Assembly (NCBI GenBank): GCA_017854775.1
Contig: JAFMHC010000002.1
Coordinates: 17,099-81,098, forward strand
Length of the DNA stretch: 64,000 nt
Direction of reading: 5' to 3'
DNA from: Gammaproteobacteria bacterium
GTDB lineage: Bacteria > Pseudomonadota > Gammaproteobacteria > Arenicellales > Arenicellaceae
Numbering within the stretch: the first letter of the stretch is position 1; every line of letters begins with the position of its first letter. Both the position numbers and the translations under genes were made by a program. This document shows, one piece after another, positions 52,576 through 62,095 of this stretch. Below the pieces are notes generated by a model. It made no database searches, had not been told where the DNA came from, and saw nothing but the letters and a program-made list of their open reading frames with translations.

Positions 52576-53232
52576 CTAGTCAAAGGTCACCATTCCGTTA
52601 TGGCGGGTGTAGACTGATGTGTCTACATGGATTTCGTAACCGAGCTCAACCAACTCTTTGCAAAGCCAGAAATCTTCCGACAAATATTCATCATCTGAGA
52701 TTCCTACTCTAAAGATATCGTAGTGAGTGACCGCCATCCCCTCTCGCCTGAGTAACTTATTTATCTTATAGGTCCGATCTTCTTTGATCGCATGCTCCAC
52801 TAAGGATTTCACTGCCGCACGTGATAGTAATAGCGCTGCAGTGCCGACTCGAGTCACCGATTGAACAATCGGTAGAACATTGAGTTTCGCGTCTGTATTT
52901 GGGGTCTGCTGCCCTTGCGCATCCTTACCCTTTAGGTAAACCGGTGCGCCGATAACATCTTTGTTATGGTTAAGCATCTGGGTGAGGCCCTGATGATCAA
53001 GAAATACATCTGCGTCAAGAAACAGAAGATGCGTGAACGCTTCGCTTTCCCAAAAACTGGCCAAAATAGTATTTCTAGCACGCGTGATTAAACTTTCATT
53101 ACCAATCGTCATAACTGCGTGGGGGATATTATTATGTACAAATCCGAGTATCGAATGCAAATAATCAGTATGTAGCATGCCATTGTATGCAGGTGTGCCA
53201 ATTAAAACATTTGGGGCTTGCGTTTGTTTCAT
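52576..53232 (-). CDS. GT-A fold glycosyltransferase
   Basis: A 218-residue protein with a GT-A nucleotide-sugar fold. It starts VLIGTPAYNGMLHTDYL, has ESLITRARNTILASFW and the metal-binding LFLDADVFL (DXD) near residue 90, then IGAPVYLKG. The C-terminal HYDIFRVGISDDEYLSEDFWLCKE resembles the acceptor-side end of similar enzymes. No membrane helix. It is convergent with the Thr/Pro-rich protein gene. Confidence 0.8.
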   Translation of the reverse strand: MKQTQAPNVLIGTPAYNGMLHTDYLHSILGFVHNNIPHAVMTIGNESLITRARNTILASFWESEAFTHLLFLDADVFLDHQGLTQMLNHNKDVIGAPVYLKGKDAQGQQTPNTDAKLNVLPIVQSVTRVGTAALLLSRAAVKSLVEHAIKEDRTYKINKLLRREGMAVTHYDIFRVGISDDEYLSEDFWLCKELVELGYEIHVDTSVYTRHNGMVTFD

Positions 53233-53403
53233 AGAGTGCTTTTTAATTTGAATTATTAGAGACCGCTGCTAGTAAAAAGAAGGCGGTCGTCCGCGATCAT
53301 GAACCATCTTACTCTATTAACATTATGATACGACTCTCAGATATATTGTTAGCGTATTATTTTATCTCATGCGCGCCCGACACCACCACTAATTAAAATA
53401 TTT

Positions 53404-54897
53404 ATGTATCGCTTCTCTTACCTAATAACCTATCGTAAATCTGATCAAAGTCGGGAACGCAACCTGCACTATCTTTTGCAACAGCTCTGTCTTGACCCAA
53501 CACTGGAAATCATTATTGTTGAACAAGATGCTAAAAGCCAAGTAGGGAATTTACCGAAAACCAATATTAACTATGTATTTATTGAGAATACGGGGCGATT
53601 TAATAAATCATGGGGGCTGAATATCGCCGCTAACCACGCGAGCTGCGAGCGCCTTTTATTCGCTGATTCAGATATGCTAATTGATGCAGCCACATTAGAC
53701 CGAATTAGCGAAAAAATGGACGATGGTGCCGATGCCATCAACCCGTATGACGTTTTAGTTGACCTCAGCCAGCAAGAGACCCGGCAGTTACTAAGCCAAG
53801 CCCACGAGCTACATATTGATCGGTCTCCAGAACAGCTAAACCGAAAATCAATTGGTCAACACCTGCCGTTCTGCGGAGGCGCGTTCGCTATTACACGAAA
53901 ACTTTTCAACGCTACAGGCGGCATGGATGAACGTTTTGAAGGTTGGGGCGCTGAAGACGATGCAATGTCCAAACGGGTGGCTTTTTTTGCCGCCCAAGTA
54001 GCAACACTAAACAGCGTTGCCTACCATTTGTGGCATCAACCTAGCGAGCTCAACGGCATTGATCCGCAAAACTATATCCGCAACCTGTCGCTCTTAAGCA
54101 TGTACTACGAACGGCCTAAATCGTTCTACCATTCGACGGCGCAACGGGATCTCACGAATAACGCCCGCACCTCAAAATATAGCGCGGTTAATAAACCGCT
54201 GCAGGCAAACGACCACACCCCACTGATATCATGCCTATGCGTGACTCGTGGCAGAGTGTCACTATTAAAGCGTGCGATTGATTGTTTTCAAGCACAAACC
54301 TATGCGCGTAAAGAACTGATTGTGGTTAGTGAATCAGATGACCTAGAAACAAACGAGCTTTTGCGGCAGCTGAATATTAAAGAGATCCGCCACCATGTCG
54401 CCCCCATTGACCCAAAACAAAGCTTGGGTGATCTGCGAAATTTATCCATAAAAATAGCCAAGGGGCAGTTCATTTGCCAGTGGGACGACGATGATTGGTA
54501 TCACCCTCAAAGACTTTCGAAACAATTAAACTCAGCCTTGCAACAACAGAAACCGGCTTCGATTTTACCACGCTGGTTAATCCATCATCGAGAAAGTAAT
54601 AAAATTTACTGCTCTAACATTCGTTTATGGGAAGGTAGCCTATTATGCCGTAAAGACATTTTACCAGCGGGTGACGCCTACGATAATAGACGTAAAGGTG
54701 AAGACTCAATGTTAATCGAAAAACTTTTTGTCGAAGACCAGCTGGCAATAGAAGATTTTCCCGAGCTCTATATTTATTACTTAAACGGCGAAAACACATG
54801 GGATACAACGCATGCCGAAAAAATAATCGAGGCAAGTGTCGAGCTAAGCCCGCAAGATGCAAAGATTGTTAGAGACAAGATATCCGCACATCCTTAG
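53404..54897 (+). CDS. Two-domain glycosyltransferase (two GT2/GT-A modules)
   Basis: A 497-residue protein. Module 1 (about 1-230) has YLITYRKSDQSRERNLHYLLQQL, LLFADSDMLID (DXD) and FCGGAFAITRKLFNATGGMDERFEGWGAEDDAM, close to the polypeptide-sugar or galactosyltransferase layout. Module 2 (about 275-480) is GT2: ISCLCVTRGRVSLLKRAIDCFQAQTY, then CQWDDDDWYHPQRL. The repeated pattern of fused transferases is shared with the neighbouring 1314-aa protein and suggests one multi-sugar glycan pathway. Confidence 0.85.
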   Translation: MYRFSYLITYRKSDQSRERNLHYLLQQLCLDPTLEIIIVEQDAKSQVGNLPKTNINYVFIENTGRFNKSWGLNIAANHASCERLLFADSDMLIDAATLDRISEKMDDGADAINPYDVLVDLSQQETRQLLSQAHELHIDRSPEQLNRKSIGQHLPFCGGAFAITRKLFNATGGMDERFEGWGAEDDAMSKRVAFFAAQVATLNSVAYHLWHQPSELNGIDPQNYIRNLSLLSMYYERPKSFYHSTAQRDLTNNARTSKYSAVNKPLQANDHTPLISCLCVTRGRVSLLKRAIDCFQAQTYARKELIVVSESDDLETNELLRQLNIKEIRHHVAPIDPKQSLGDLRNLSIKIAKGQFICQWDDDDWYHPQRLSKQLNSALQQQKPASILPRWLIHHRESNKIYCSNIRLWEGSLLCRKDILPAGDAYDNRRKGEDSMLIEKLFVEDQLAIEDFPELYIYYLNGENTWDTTHAEKIIEASVELSPQDAKIVRDKISAHP

Positions 54898-55107
54898 TCC
54901 TAACGCCACTTACCTTGATCGCTAGGTTATAAATAGAGGCCTCTGCATAACTCTAGCACAAGATAAAATGGCTAATAGTTTCCGATATTTTTACCAAAAC
55001 ATCCGGCAATAGCTAGCTATTGCACTCAATTTTGATAAAAATCTTGAAAATATTTTCTCATTTTCCTTTTGCACTAGAGTTATGAAGAAGTCTCAAATAA
55101 CTAAAAT

Positions 55108-56376
55108 ATGAAAAACACAGAACTAGAGTTACTTAAGCCGATTGATAACGCAATTGTTGCTGCGTCCAAAGACATAAAAGTGCTAACGCGATTAAGTTGG
55201 CCAGCCAAGGTTAAGCGTACATTCCTCGACGACTGGCAACGTGGCAACCCGCGGTTACCACAAGTTGAATATAACATTAGTGATGACCTGAAGGCCTCGG
55301 CAGAATCCTTGCGCAAAGCCAAGCAAGAGCTGTCTGTGTTCGACCATCCACTAGCGAGCTATTTACATAAAACAGCCGATTCCTACCAAACTTTATGCCA
55401 TTTACTGGAATCTGCTGGCAGCCAAGATATGCTTGAACCCAGCCGTGAATTATATGGTGCCCCAGGTGATTTACTGGCTGATGGTCGTTTCAATAATCTA
55501 CAAGCCGCGCATCACTTTCTAGAATCCAGTGATCAGTTCAGCCGTGCCACACACCTGCATGAATCGGCCTACTGCTTACCAGCCGAGACCATTAAACAAG
55601 ACCTCGAAAGCAGACTGACTGAGGTTTTCCCCAAGGGTCTTTTAAGCGTCGTTACTGACCCTAACCTAGTATCAAAGGCCGCCGCAGGAGCCACTCGAAT
55701 TCGTCTGCGTGATGCAACCTGCTTTACTGAGTATGATTTAGAGCAATTGCTGCAGCACGAGATATTCATCCACAGCCTAACCGCATTAAACGGCCAAGCC
55801 CAACAAAATGCGAGTTGCTTTGGCTTGGGTGCGCCCCGCACTACCGGTGCCCAAGAGGGCCTTGCAACCTTTTCAGAACTGGTAACTGGGTCGATCGACA
55901 TAGATCGACTAGAACGAATCGCGCTCCGAACTATAGCAATTGACCAAGCGCTAAATGGCGCAGACTTTATCCAGGTATTTAAGTTCTTTCTAGAGCGCGG
56001 GCAGCCAGAAGATGAATGCTTCAACTCGACCATGCGAATTTTTAGAGGTGCCCCGGTTACCGGAGGCGCGGCGTTTACTAAAGACGGCGTTTACCTACAT
56101 GGTTTAATGCAGGTTCACACCTTTTTTAGCTGGGCAATGAGTCATCAAAAATTAGATCTATGTCGTTACTTTCTAGCAGGCCGAATGACCATCTCAGACG
56201 CAATAGAATTAGAGCCACTGTTCAATGATGGCACTCTGAAACAGCCGCGATATCTACCGCCATGGATGGCAAAAACCAGCGGTCTCGCGGGCTACTTAGC
56301 CTTCTCGGTATTTGCTGATAAATTATCGATTCAAGGCATCGCGGCTGATCATAACTTTCAGCGCTTTGAAGTTTAA
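55108..56376 (+). CDS. DUF1704 (QEGLA-motif) metallopeptidase-like protein
   Basis: A 422-residue protein of the family annotated as flavohemoglobin expression-modulating QEGLA motif protein, related to eukaryotic MATCAP tyrosine carboxypeptidases. It contains the zinc-ligand helix LQHEIFIHSLTALNG (HExxxH) near residue 220, the name-giving AQEGLATFSE near 250, and FRGAPVTGGAAFTKDGVYLHGL near 315. It would act as a cytoplasmic metallopeptidase. The gene follows the GT2 gene in the same direction by 210 bp. A proteolytic role in maturation of the putative glycosylated protein is a guess. Confidence 0.85.
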   Translation: MKNTELELLKPIDNAIVAASKDIKVLTRLSWPAKVKRTFLDDWQRGNPRLPQVEYNISDDLKASAESLRKAKQELSVFDHPLASYLHKTADSYQTLCHLLESAGSQDMLEPSRELYGAPGDLLADGRFNNLQAAHHFLESSDQFSRATHLHESAYCLPAETIKQDLESRLTEVFPKGLLSVVTDPNLVSKAAAGATRIRLRDATCFTEYDLEQLLQHEIFIHSLTALNGQAQQNASCFGLGAPRTTGAQEGLATFSELVTGSIDIDRLERIALRTIAIDQALNGADFIQVFKFFLERGQPEDECFNSTMRIFRGAPVTGGAAFTKDGVYLHGLMQVHTFFSWAMSHQKLDLCRYFLAGRMTISDAIELEPLFNDGTLKQPRYLPPWMAKTSGLAGYLAFSVFADKLSIQGIAADHNFQRFEV

Positions 56377-56449
56377 TCAAATTAGTGCTTGATGATTCTG
56401 TAACAGCGTCGCTCACTGCGTTAAATCTCGCCCGAGCAACCAATGCTTG

Positions 56450-56884
56450 CTAATCGTCTTGCAAACGCTGCAAGCGCTCTTCTTGCTCTTCGAAGGCGGC
56501 TTTTATTTCCTGCATTACTGAATCGACATTGGCTGGGCGTGTATCGACTTCGATAATGCCAGTGAGCTTAGTATCAGGTTTGAGGTCACCTTTCTCATAC
56601 AGCTTCCAGATTTCTTTTGCGCATTGAGTCTTGAGTAATTCAGGTGCGAACTGGCCGTAGTAATTGGTCATGTTGCGCACATCACGCTCGAGCATGGCTT
56701 TTGCGTTGTTATTACCAGCCGCATTAACCGCCTGAGGCAGATCGATAATCACCGGCCCGACTTGGTCTACTAATACATTGAATTCCGATAAGTCGCCGTG
56801 TATTAAGCCAACGCATAACATACGAATAACATCTTGCATAACCACCGTGTGATCATGTCGCGCCCTCTCTGGGCTCAGTTCCAC
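56450..56884 (-). pseudogene. RIO-type kinase, C-terminal fragment
   Basis: The 144 codons match the second half of bacterial RIO-type serine kinases: LIHGDLSEFNVLVD (catalytic loop), IIDLPQAVNAAGNNNA (metal-binding loop) and FAPELLKTQCAKEIWKLYEKG. The usual ~280-residue protein needs an N-terminal lobe with the ATP-binding Lys, and this is absent. The fragment begins abruptly at VELSPERAR-like sequence next to a prpF fragment. It is probably a deletion remnant, though the remaining frame is open. Confidence 0.8.
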
Positions 56885-56917
56885 ATCGTGACAGAATGCA
56901 TGCTAAACCGGCTTAAC

Positions 56918-57208
56918 TTAGTGCCATTCTGGTCTGTCCCCACGGCTTCTGGCGCTGTCACCCGTCGCTGAGTCAATAAACTCGACTTTTACTTCGGCCG
57001 ATGGAAACGTTACCCCATCTAATTCAAAATCACCGGTTTCTTGAACTTGGCCATTACTCATCGGCACTTGAGCGACAATCATTTTACATATGTTTGCTTG
57101 CCAAATTCGTACCGTGGTAATACCGTTGTGAGGTGCACGATCAGCCTCCATCAAACCATTGCTAATAGCAAACGACCCAACGACTGCGGTATCTAATCGG
57201 CAGAGCAC
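56918..57208 (-). pseudogene. prpF (2-methylaconitate isomerase) internal fragment
   Basis: The ~95 codons match an internal piece of PrpF, a ~390-residue protein of the methylcitrate cycle: GSFAISNGLMEADRAPHNGITTVRIWQANI, NGQVQETGDFELDGVTFPSAEVKVEF. Both ends of the gene are missing and no prpBCD or acnD neighbours are present. Together with the RIO fragment it shows that deletions or rearrangements joined broken genes here. Confidence 0.82.
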
Positions 57209-57442
57209 GGGTACTTCAATGAGTTCCCCGCTTTACGGTTCACCATTAGCGTCATGTCATGCTTCTTGGGATGGCTGATGAGCTTAAATACTTTAACCTC
57301 ACGATTCATATGGATGGTGTTGCCAGACTAAGCCAGTACCACCTAGCTCTTGATAAGTTTAACCCATGCTAATCGTTGTAGAATTTCTCAATTCATAACA
57401 TCCAACTAATAATGAACCAAATTCGATTAATCACACAAGCGA
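57209..57442. other. Non-coding remainder upstream of prpF fragment
   Basis: 234 bp with no convincing ORF. Likely degraded sequence plus the 3' flank of the sigma factor gene. Confidence 0.4.
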
Positions 57443-58012
57443 CTACTTATTTTGTATTTCCGATAACAGCCATGCGCGTGCGGTTTGCCAACGTCGATCG
57501 ATCGTCCTTGATGACACTTCAAACAGTTCAGCAATATCGTTTAGCGATAATCCTGCGAAATACTTAAGTTTGACTATCTCAGCCAGCTCAGAATCATAAC
57601 GTCCAAGGTCAAATAAGGCATCGTCCAGATCGAGTAATTCCTTAGGTCTTATATCTTCAAGTAATAAACCTTCCTCGAGTTGAATCCGGTTATTATCGCC
57701 TTCACGGCTCTCACATAGGTGATAGCGTGCACGGTCAATTAGTATTCTACGCATTGCCTCAGCTGCAGCACCAAAATAATGCCTACGACTTTGCCAGGTC
57801 AGGTTTTTTAGCGTGCTTAGGCGCAGGAAGGCTTCATGCACTAATGCCGTAACACTAAGCGTGCAATTTTCAGATTCGCTTCTCAGGCGGTTGATCGCAA
57901 TGTGTTTTAGGTCTTGATAAATAAGCCTAATTAATTCTGATTCACTTGCAGGATTGCCTAGCGAGCTCTTATGTAAAAGAGTCGTTATCTCATCATAATT
58001 TTGGATTTCCAT
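57443..58012 (-). CDS. ECF43-like sigma factor paired with a Ser/Thr kinase
   Basis: A 189-residue sigma factor of the TIGR02999/ECF-like group. LRSESENCTLSVTALVHEAFLRLSTL and HYFGAAAEAMRRILIDRAR are diagnostic for this subgroup. Region 4 is FAGLSLNDIAELFEVSSRTIDRRWQTARAWL. There is no anti-sigma gene beside it, but a TPR Ser/Thr kinase gene lies divergently 1.1 kb away. In the known ECF43 (EcfP/PknT-type) systems the sigma factor is activated by phosphorylation from such a kinase, so the same logic is inferred here. Confidence 0.85.
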   Translation of the reverse strand: MEIQNYDEITTLLHKSSLGNPASESELIRLIYQDLKHIAINRLRSESENCTLSVTALVHEAFLRLSTLKNLTWQSRRHYFGAAAEAMRRILIDRARYHLCESREGDNNRIQLEEGLLLEDIRPKELLDLDDALFDLGRYDSELAEIVKLKYFAGLSLNDIAELFEVSSRTIDRRWQTARAWLLSEIQNK

Positions 58013-58394
58013 TTATCATTTTAGTCTAGAGCTAATCACTATTAACGTCAACTTAGAATAATGTATGTTAAGGAGCCTCTGATTGAGTCTAAATGATTTC
58101 GGTTTATTTAACGGCTCTAGGTTTAGAAATATTGCAACCTATAAGTTAGTATCGCCTGATAGACAATATATCGTTAGATCGGATGTATGAGTAATTTTTG
58201 GTTCTTATCTATTCTCTTGGTGGTCACCCCGCATACCAAGCACTAGAAAATTCTAGCACTTTTTCTATAAGACTAGTTGGCGCGAATCATTTGATTTGAC
58301 ACAGTATCAAAACTCGCTAATTTTGCTTCAAGTGTCGCTTTTGACACACACTTAAAAACTACCATCACGCCAATCAACATATCTACCTTTTTGA
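58013..58394. other. Intergenic region left of the kinase locus
   Basis: 382 AT-rich bases. The only clear structure is a solo copy of the MITE end at 58071; the rest shows no gene. It should contain the sigma gene promoter. Confidence 0.5.
58071..58100 (+). repeat. Solo terminal-inverted-repeat end of a transposable element
   Basis: AGGAGCCTCTGATTGAGTCT continues AAATGATTTC and matches the reverse complement of the MITE right end (62464-62493) at about 27 of 30 positions. It is preceded by TA, as are the MITE ends. Its inner side points right, towards the kinase gene. Confidence 0.7.
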
Positions 58395-58829
58395 CTACTC
58401 CCTACACCAAGCGCTATCGACGAGACTTTCTCTCAATAACTCTGCTTTCGCCGTATTTAAAGGCGCTGTAAAATAATTCCTAGTCGCAGTGAGGCTCTCA
58501 AGTACTGCACCACCAAATGGGCCGATACACTGTCCTGAAAAAGGTTGTGAGGCGGCGGTTTCACCAGACACAGTGAAAATTATGCTGCCGTGATCACCGG
58601 TGCTATACATCTCCTGTTGTATTGTTTCCCCAACACCAACCGAAGTACCTTCTCGCTCTTTGTCCCAACGGTCCAAGTTGTGTGTAATTGGAAACGGCGA
58701 CGATTCTGCAACATGTATATGGTTAGCAATGACATTGGCCCCTGCGTGATCAACATCAAACGCCGATATGCTTGGGAAATCGTGTGTCGACTGTAATTCA
58801 TTCTGAGATAACAACCTGCGAGTAATCAA
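58395..58829 (-). CDS. Hypothetical protein
   Basis: 144 codons in an otherwise empty region. The C-terminal half (HGSIIFTVSGETAASQPFSGQCIGPFGG) looks like real protein sequence, but no family, signal peptide or good ribosome binding site is seen. It may be a fragment of a larger exported protein. Kept because the composition is plausible for coding; low confidence. Confidence 0.35.
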   Translation of the reverse strand: MITRRLLSQNELQSTHDFPSISAFDVDHAGANVIANHIHVAESSPFPITHNLDRWDKEREGTSVGVGETIQQEMYSTGDHGSIIFTVSGETAASQPFSGQCIGPFGGAVLESLTATRNYFTAPLNTAKAELLRESLVDSAWCRE

Positions 58830-59138
58830 TTTTACAACATAGCAAAAAGCAAGACACGGGCCAATCTCAGGTTCTGGGTAATTAGCGTGTCGGATTTATT
58901 ATCGCTGGCAATAAATATTTTCGGGCTAGTTTCTCTCGAATCGTTTATTAACATATAGTAAACGGATTAATATCTATGGCCGATTTGATGTTTTTCCCCG
59001 CAAAAACATTGTGTATACCGGGAGCAATCAAAGACCCCCATCACTAATTAACCGAGTATCGAATGAAGGATATATATAAAGAGACCTGAGCATAATTATC
59101 AGCAATCAAGTTACACAAATAAAGATAGGATATAGCTT
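58830..59138. promoter_or_regulatory. Upstream region of the Ser/Thr kinase gene
   Basis: 309 AT-rich bases without an ORF. aggata lies about 10 bp before the kinase ATG as a probable ribosome binding site. No specific promoter was assigned. Confidence 0.4.
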
Positions 59139-61934
59139 ATGGCAGCTCTAAACAAACAACTTGAACGACAGTCAAAACCCTACAACTGGAATGAATTGAT
59201 ACGCTTGTTTGAGGAGTTATCAGAATTGCCGCATGCTGAAAGACAAGCGCAAATTTTAAACAAGAATGTCGACGCACTTACCCGATGTAAGTTAGAGAGC
59301 ATGCTCGATACGCTTGATAAAACTATTTCGCTGGTGGATATTCCCCTCACCTCCCGTATCGAACTAAATGATAAGTGGTACGCCGACCAATGGATAGGTC
59401 AGGAAATAAAGGGCTATCTCTTAGAGACTCTGTTGCATGAAGGCAGCATTGCCGGTGTGTTTATTGCTTCGCAAAAAGAGCCGGTACACCGGCAAGTGGT
59501 GATCAAACTGGTCAGACCCGATGCACCTAAAGAATACCTCGAGTTTTTCCGTTTCGAACAACGAGCTTTAGCAAAACTATCGCACCCCAATATTGCCACC
59601 ATCCATACAGTTGAGACCACCGAAGAAAGCCTGTCTTTTATTGTGATGGAATACATCGAGGGCACCACGCTGTCACACTTCTGTGACGAGAGCAAACTCA
59701 CGATCGAACAACGGCTTCAGCTATTCTTGCGGATTTGTGATGCGATTACCTACTCGCATCAACGCGGCGTTCTGCACCGTGACCTGAAGTCATCCAACAT
59801 CTTGATTCGTGAGTTTGAAAACCAACACATACCAACCATTATCGATTTTGGCATTTCCAGTGGCCTGAATGATCAAATCAAATGGAACAACGAACATTTG
59901 ATGGGTACGCCTGAGTACATGAGCCCAGAGCACGTTCTCAACATTAAAGATACTGACGCGCGCGCCGATGTCTATTCCTTAGGCATGGTGTTGTTTAGTC
60001 TGCTGGTTGGCCGCATCCCTTTTGATCGTAAAACGATCAACAAATTAGACAATGCTAAACGCATCTCTCTAATCGCCGAGTTTGAGGCTCCGGTACCCAG
60101 TATCCATTTTGAAAACCTTGCTGAAGATGCTCAAAATGAGATCGCCGAGCAGCGCAGTAAATCAGCCAGCCAGTTGGCGAAGCAGTTGAACAAAGAGTTG
60201 GATTTCATTTATCTAAAATCAACTCATAAAAATAGAGAAAACCGATATCAATCGGTATCGGAGATGGGAGCTGATGTCAGGCGCTACTTAAAAAATGAAG
60301 CTGTCTATGCCCACCCGGCCTCATTTCTCTATCGCAGTAAAAAACTGGTACAAAGAAATTATGTTGTTTCTATGTCAGCACTTTTAATTGCAGTATTGGC
60401 ATCATTATTTGTAGCCAAACTGATTGACCAAAACGGCGAGATCAAAGCAGAGGCCCAACGAGCACAGAAAGAAAAGCAAAATGCCGAGCAGGTGGCCTCG
60501 ATGATTATGGAAACAATTGGCTTTGCTAACCCCAGTGGCATGGCAAGTAAGGGTATGGCCTCAGTGGCTGGAATGCTAGATCATGGCTATCAAAACTTAA
60601 AACACACCAAAGGTATTTCGGCTAATTTAAGGGCAAAATTATTGCTCTCATTATCCGATGCCTTTCTTAGTATTGACGAATATTCAAAGGCTGACGAAAT
60701 AAATAGCATTATTCTGGAGGGTCTAGAAGTTACTAATAAAACTATTATTGTTGAGGCTCATTTAATGGCGTCGAAATCAGCGGCCAACCGAGCATTTTAT
60801 GACCTCGATATAGGTCACGCGAAGAAAGCCTTTGAATTTTGCGTATTAAATGACATCAAAGGGGCTGCACGCATCAAAAGCCAAATGGCTATCGGACGCG
60901 CCTATAGTTCTCGAGGACAATATACTGACGCCAACAAACAGTTGCAGGCCGCGCTAGAGTTATATAAGAAAGAAACTCAAGTAGATGAGACGTTGCTTGC
61001 CGAATTGTATTTTTTATTGGGTCAGGCTGCGTTTAGGGAAGATCGCTTAGACGAATCGGCATCCTACTATAGCCACGCTAAGACAATTGTCGAGAGGCAT
61101 TATACCGATGAACACCCTCGAGCACTTGAACTCGAATTCGGCGAAATTCAATTAGCTAATTTTGTAAAAAAAGGCAATGACAGAGTTCAGAGAGCAGAAA
61201 GACTACATGAAAATTTCATTAAGATCTGGGGCGAAAACAGCACACAAGTATTACTCATTCTGCCTGAGTTAGCGATCGGTTACGCTTCCGTTGATGAATA
61301 CGGAAAGGCCATTGAGACAACCAAAAAATACCTAAGCGTGCGCAAGCTTTTTGATGAAATACCAGGTGCTGCAACTGCTCGTGGATTATCAACTCTGGCC
61401 TATACTTACATTAAAAACAATCAGTATCGCGAGGCAATGGAAAGCGCTTCTGAAGCGTATGAATTAGTAACAAGCGACGAAAGTAATGCACAATTCACTA
61501 GATCAGATATTGCCGGAGTCACTTTAATGTTGGCTGGATCGTATGCAATGTTAAAAGAATGGGAAACTGCATTGCCGTATTATTCCGCCGCAATAGAAAC
61601 ATTTTCAGCGGCAGAAACGAAAAGTGCTCATTATCTATCATGGGCCTTATCAGATAGAGCCATGGTCTACGCTAATTTAGGTAAGTTTGAATTATCCCTC
61701 GCTGACGCTGCCTTGTCAGAAAGTATTGGGCAGACAGTCTATCCCGAGAATGATAAGCGGTTATCACAAAGAATGGCGACAAAGTTATATACAGAATTAG
61801 TACTAGAATGGGACCCAGAGAAATTCACGCTTCTAAAAGAGTCGTGGTCTGGCTATGTCACTAAATTGGGAGATAGTGATTTCAAAATGTATTCGATAAT
61901 CCAGCAATACATTTTGAGCAAAAATAACAAATAA
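59139..61934 (+). CDS. Transmembrane Ser/Thr protein kinase with TPR sensor domain
   Basis: 931 residues. A short N-terminal region (about 1-85) resembles the segment found before the kinase in ECF-linked kinases. The kinase domain (about 90-390) has HEGSIAGVF (modified Gly loop), VVIKLV (ATP Lys), HRDLKSSNIL (catalytic loop), DFGIS and GTPEYMSPE. One transmembrane helix (SALLIAVLASLFVAKL) lies near 410-428. The periplasmic part holds many TPR-like helices (about 480-900). The usual Gly-rich loop GxGxxG is degenerate (EGSIAG). Partner sigma factor gene at 57443. It probably senses an external cue through the TPRs. Confidence 0.9.
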   Translation: MAALNKQLERQSKPYNWNELIRLFEELSELPHAERQAQILNKNVDALTRCKLESMLDTLDKTISLVDIPLTSRIELNDKWYADQWIGQEIKGYLLETLLHEGSIAGVFIASQKEPVHRQVVIKLVRPDAPKEYLEFFRFEQRALAKLSHPNIATIHTVETTEESLSFIVMEYIEGTTLSHFCDESKLTIEQRLQLFLRICDAITYSHQRGVLHRDLKSSNILIREFENQHIPTIIDFGISSGLNDQIKWNNEHLMGTPEYMSPEHVLNIKDTDARADVYSLGMVLFSLLVGRIPFDRKTINKLDNAKRISLIAEFEAPVPSIHFENLAEDAQNEIAEQRSKSASQLAKQLNKELDFIYLKSTHKNRENRYQSVSEMGADVRRYLKNEAVYAHPASFLYRSKKLVQRNYVVSMSALLIAVLASLFVAKLIDQNGEIKAEAQRAQKEKQNAEQVASMIMETIGFANPSGMASKGMASVAGMLDHGYQNLKHTKGISANLRAKLLLSLSDAFLSIDEYSKADEINSIILEGLEVTNKTIIVEAHLMASKSAANRAFYDLDIGHAKKAFEFCVLNDIKGAARIKSQMAIGRAYSSRGQYTDANKQLQAALELYKKETQVDETLLAELYFLLGQAAFREDRLDESASYYSHAKTIVERHYTDEHPRALELEFGEIQLANFVKKGNDRVQRAERLHENFIKIWGENSTQVLLILPELAIGYASVDEYGKAIETTKKYLSVRKLFDEIPGAATARGLSTLAYTYIKNNQYREAMESASEAYELVTSDESNAQFTRSDIAGVTLMLAGSYAMLKEWETALPYYSAAIETFSAAETKSAHYLSWALSDRAMVYANLGKFELSLADAALSESIGQTVYPENDKRLSQRMATKLYTELVLEWDPEKFTLLKESWSGYVTKLGDSDFKMYSIIQQYILSKNNK

Positions 61935-62095
61935 GCTGAGTGCTAGAGAATGATCCAATAGAATTAAGTGGCTCTGCTTGATAATAGGAGGGATTGCACT
62001 AACTTATCGAGAACTTAGGAACGAAATAGAAATAGCTTGGAATATCTCTAATTGAGGCGGAAAACGCCGCTAATAGTGGGCTATTAGCAAGCCTA
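61935..62095. other. Short intergenic region between kinase gene and MITE
   Basis: 160 bp without a gene or recognisable terminator hairpin. Confidence 0.4.

Noticed and set aside
45572-56376. Ordinary O-antigen or capsule cluster
   Set aside because: No Wzx, Wzy, Wza/Wzc or nucleotide-sugar synthesis genes are present, and there is a PqqD-like module and an exported Thr/Pro-rich protein instead.
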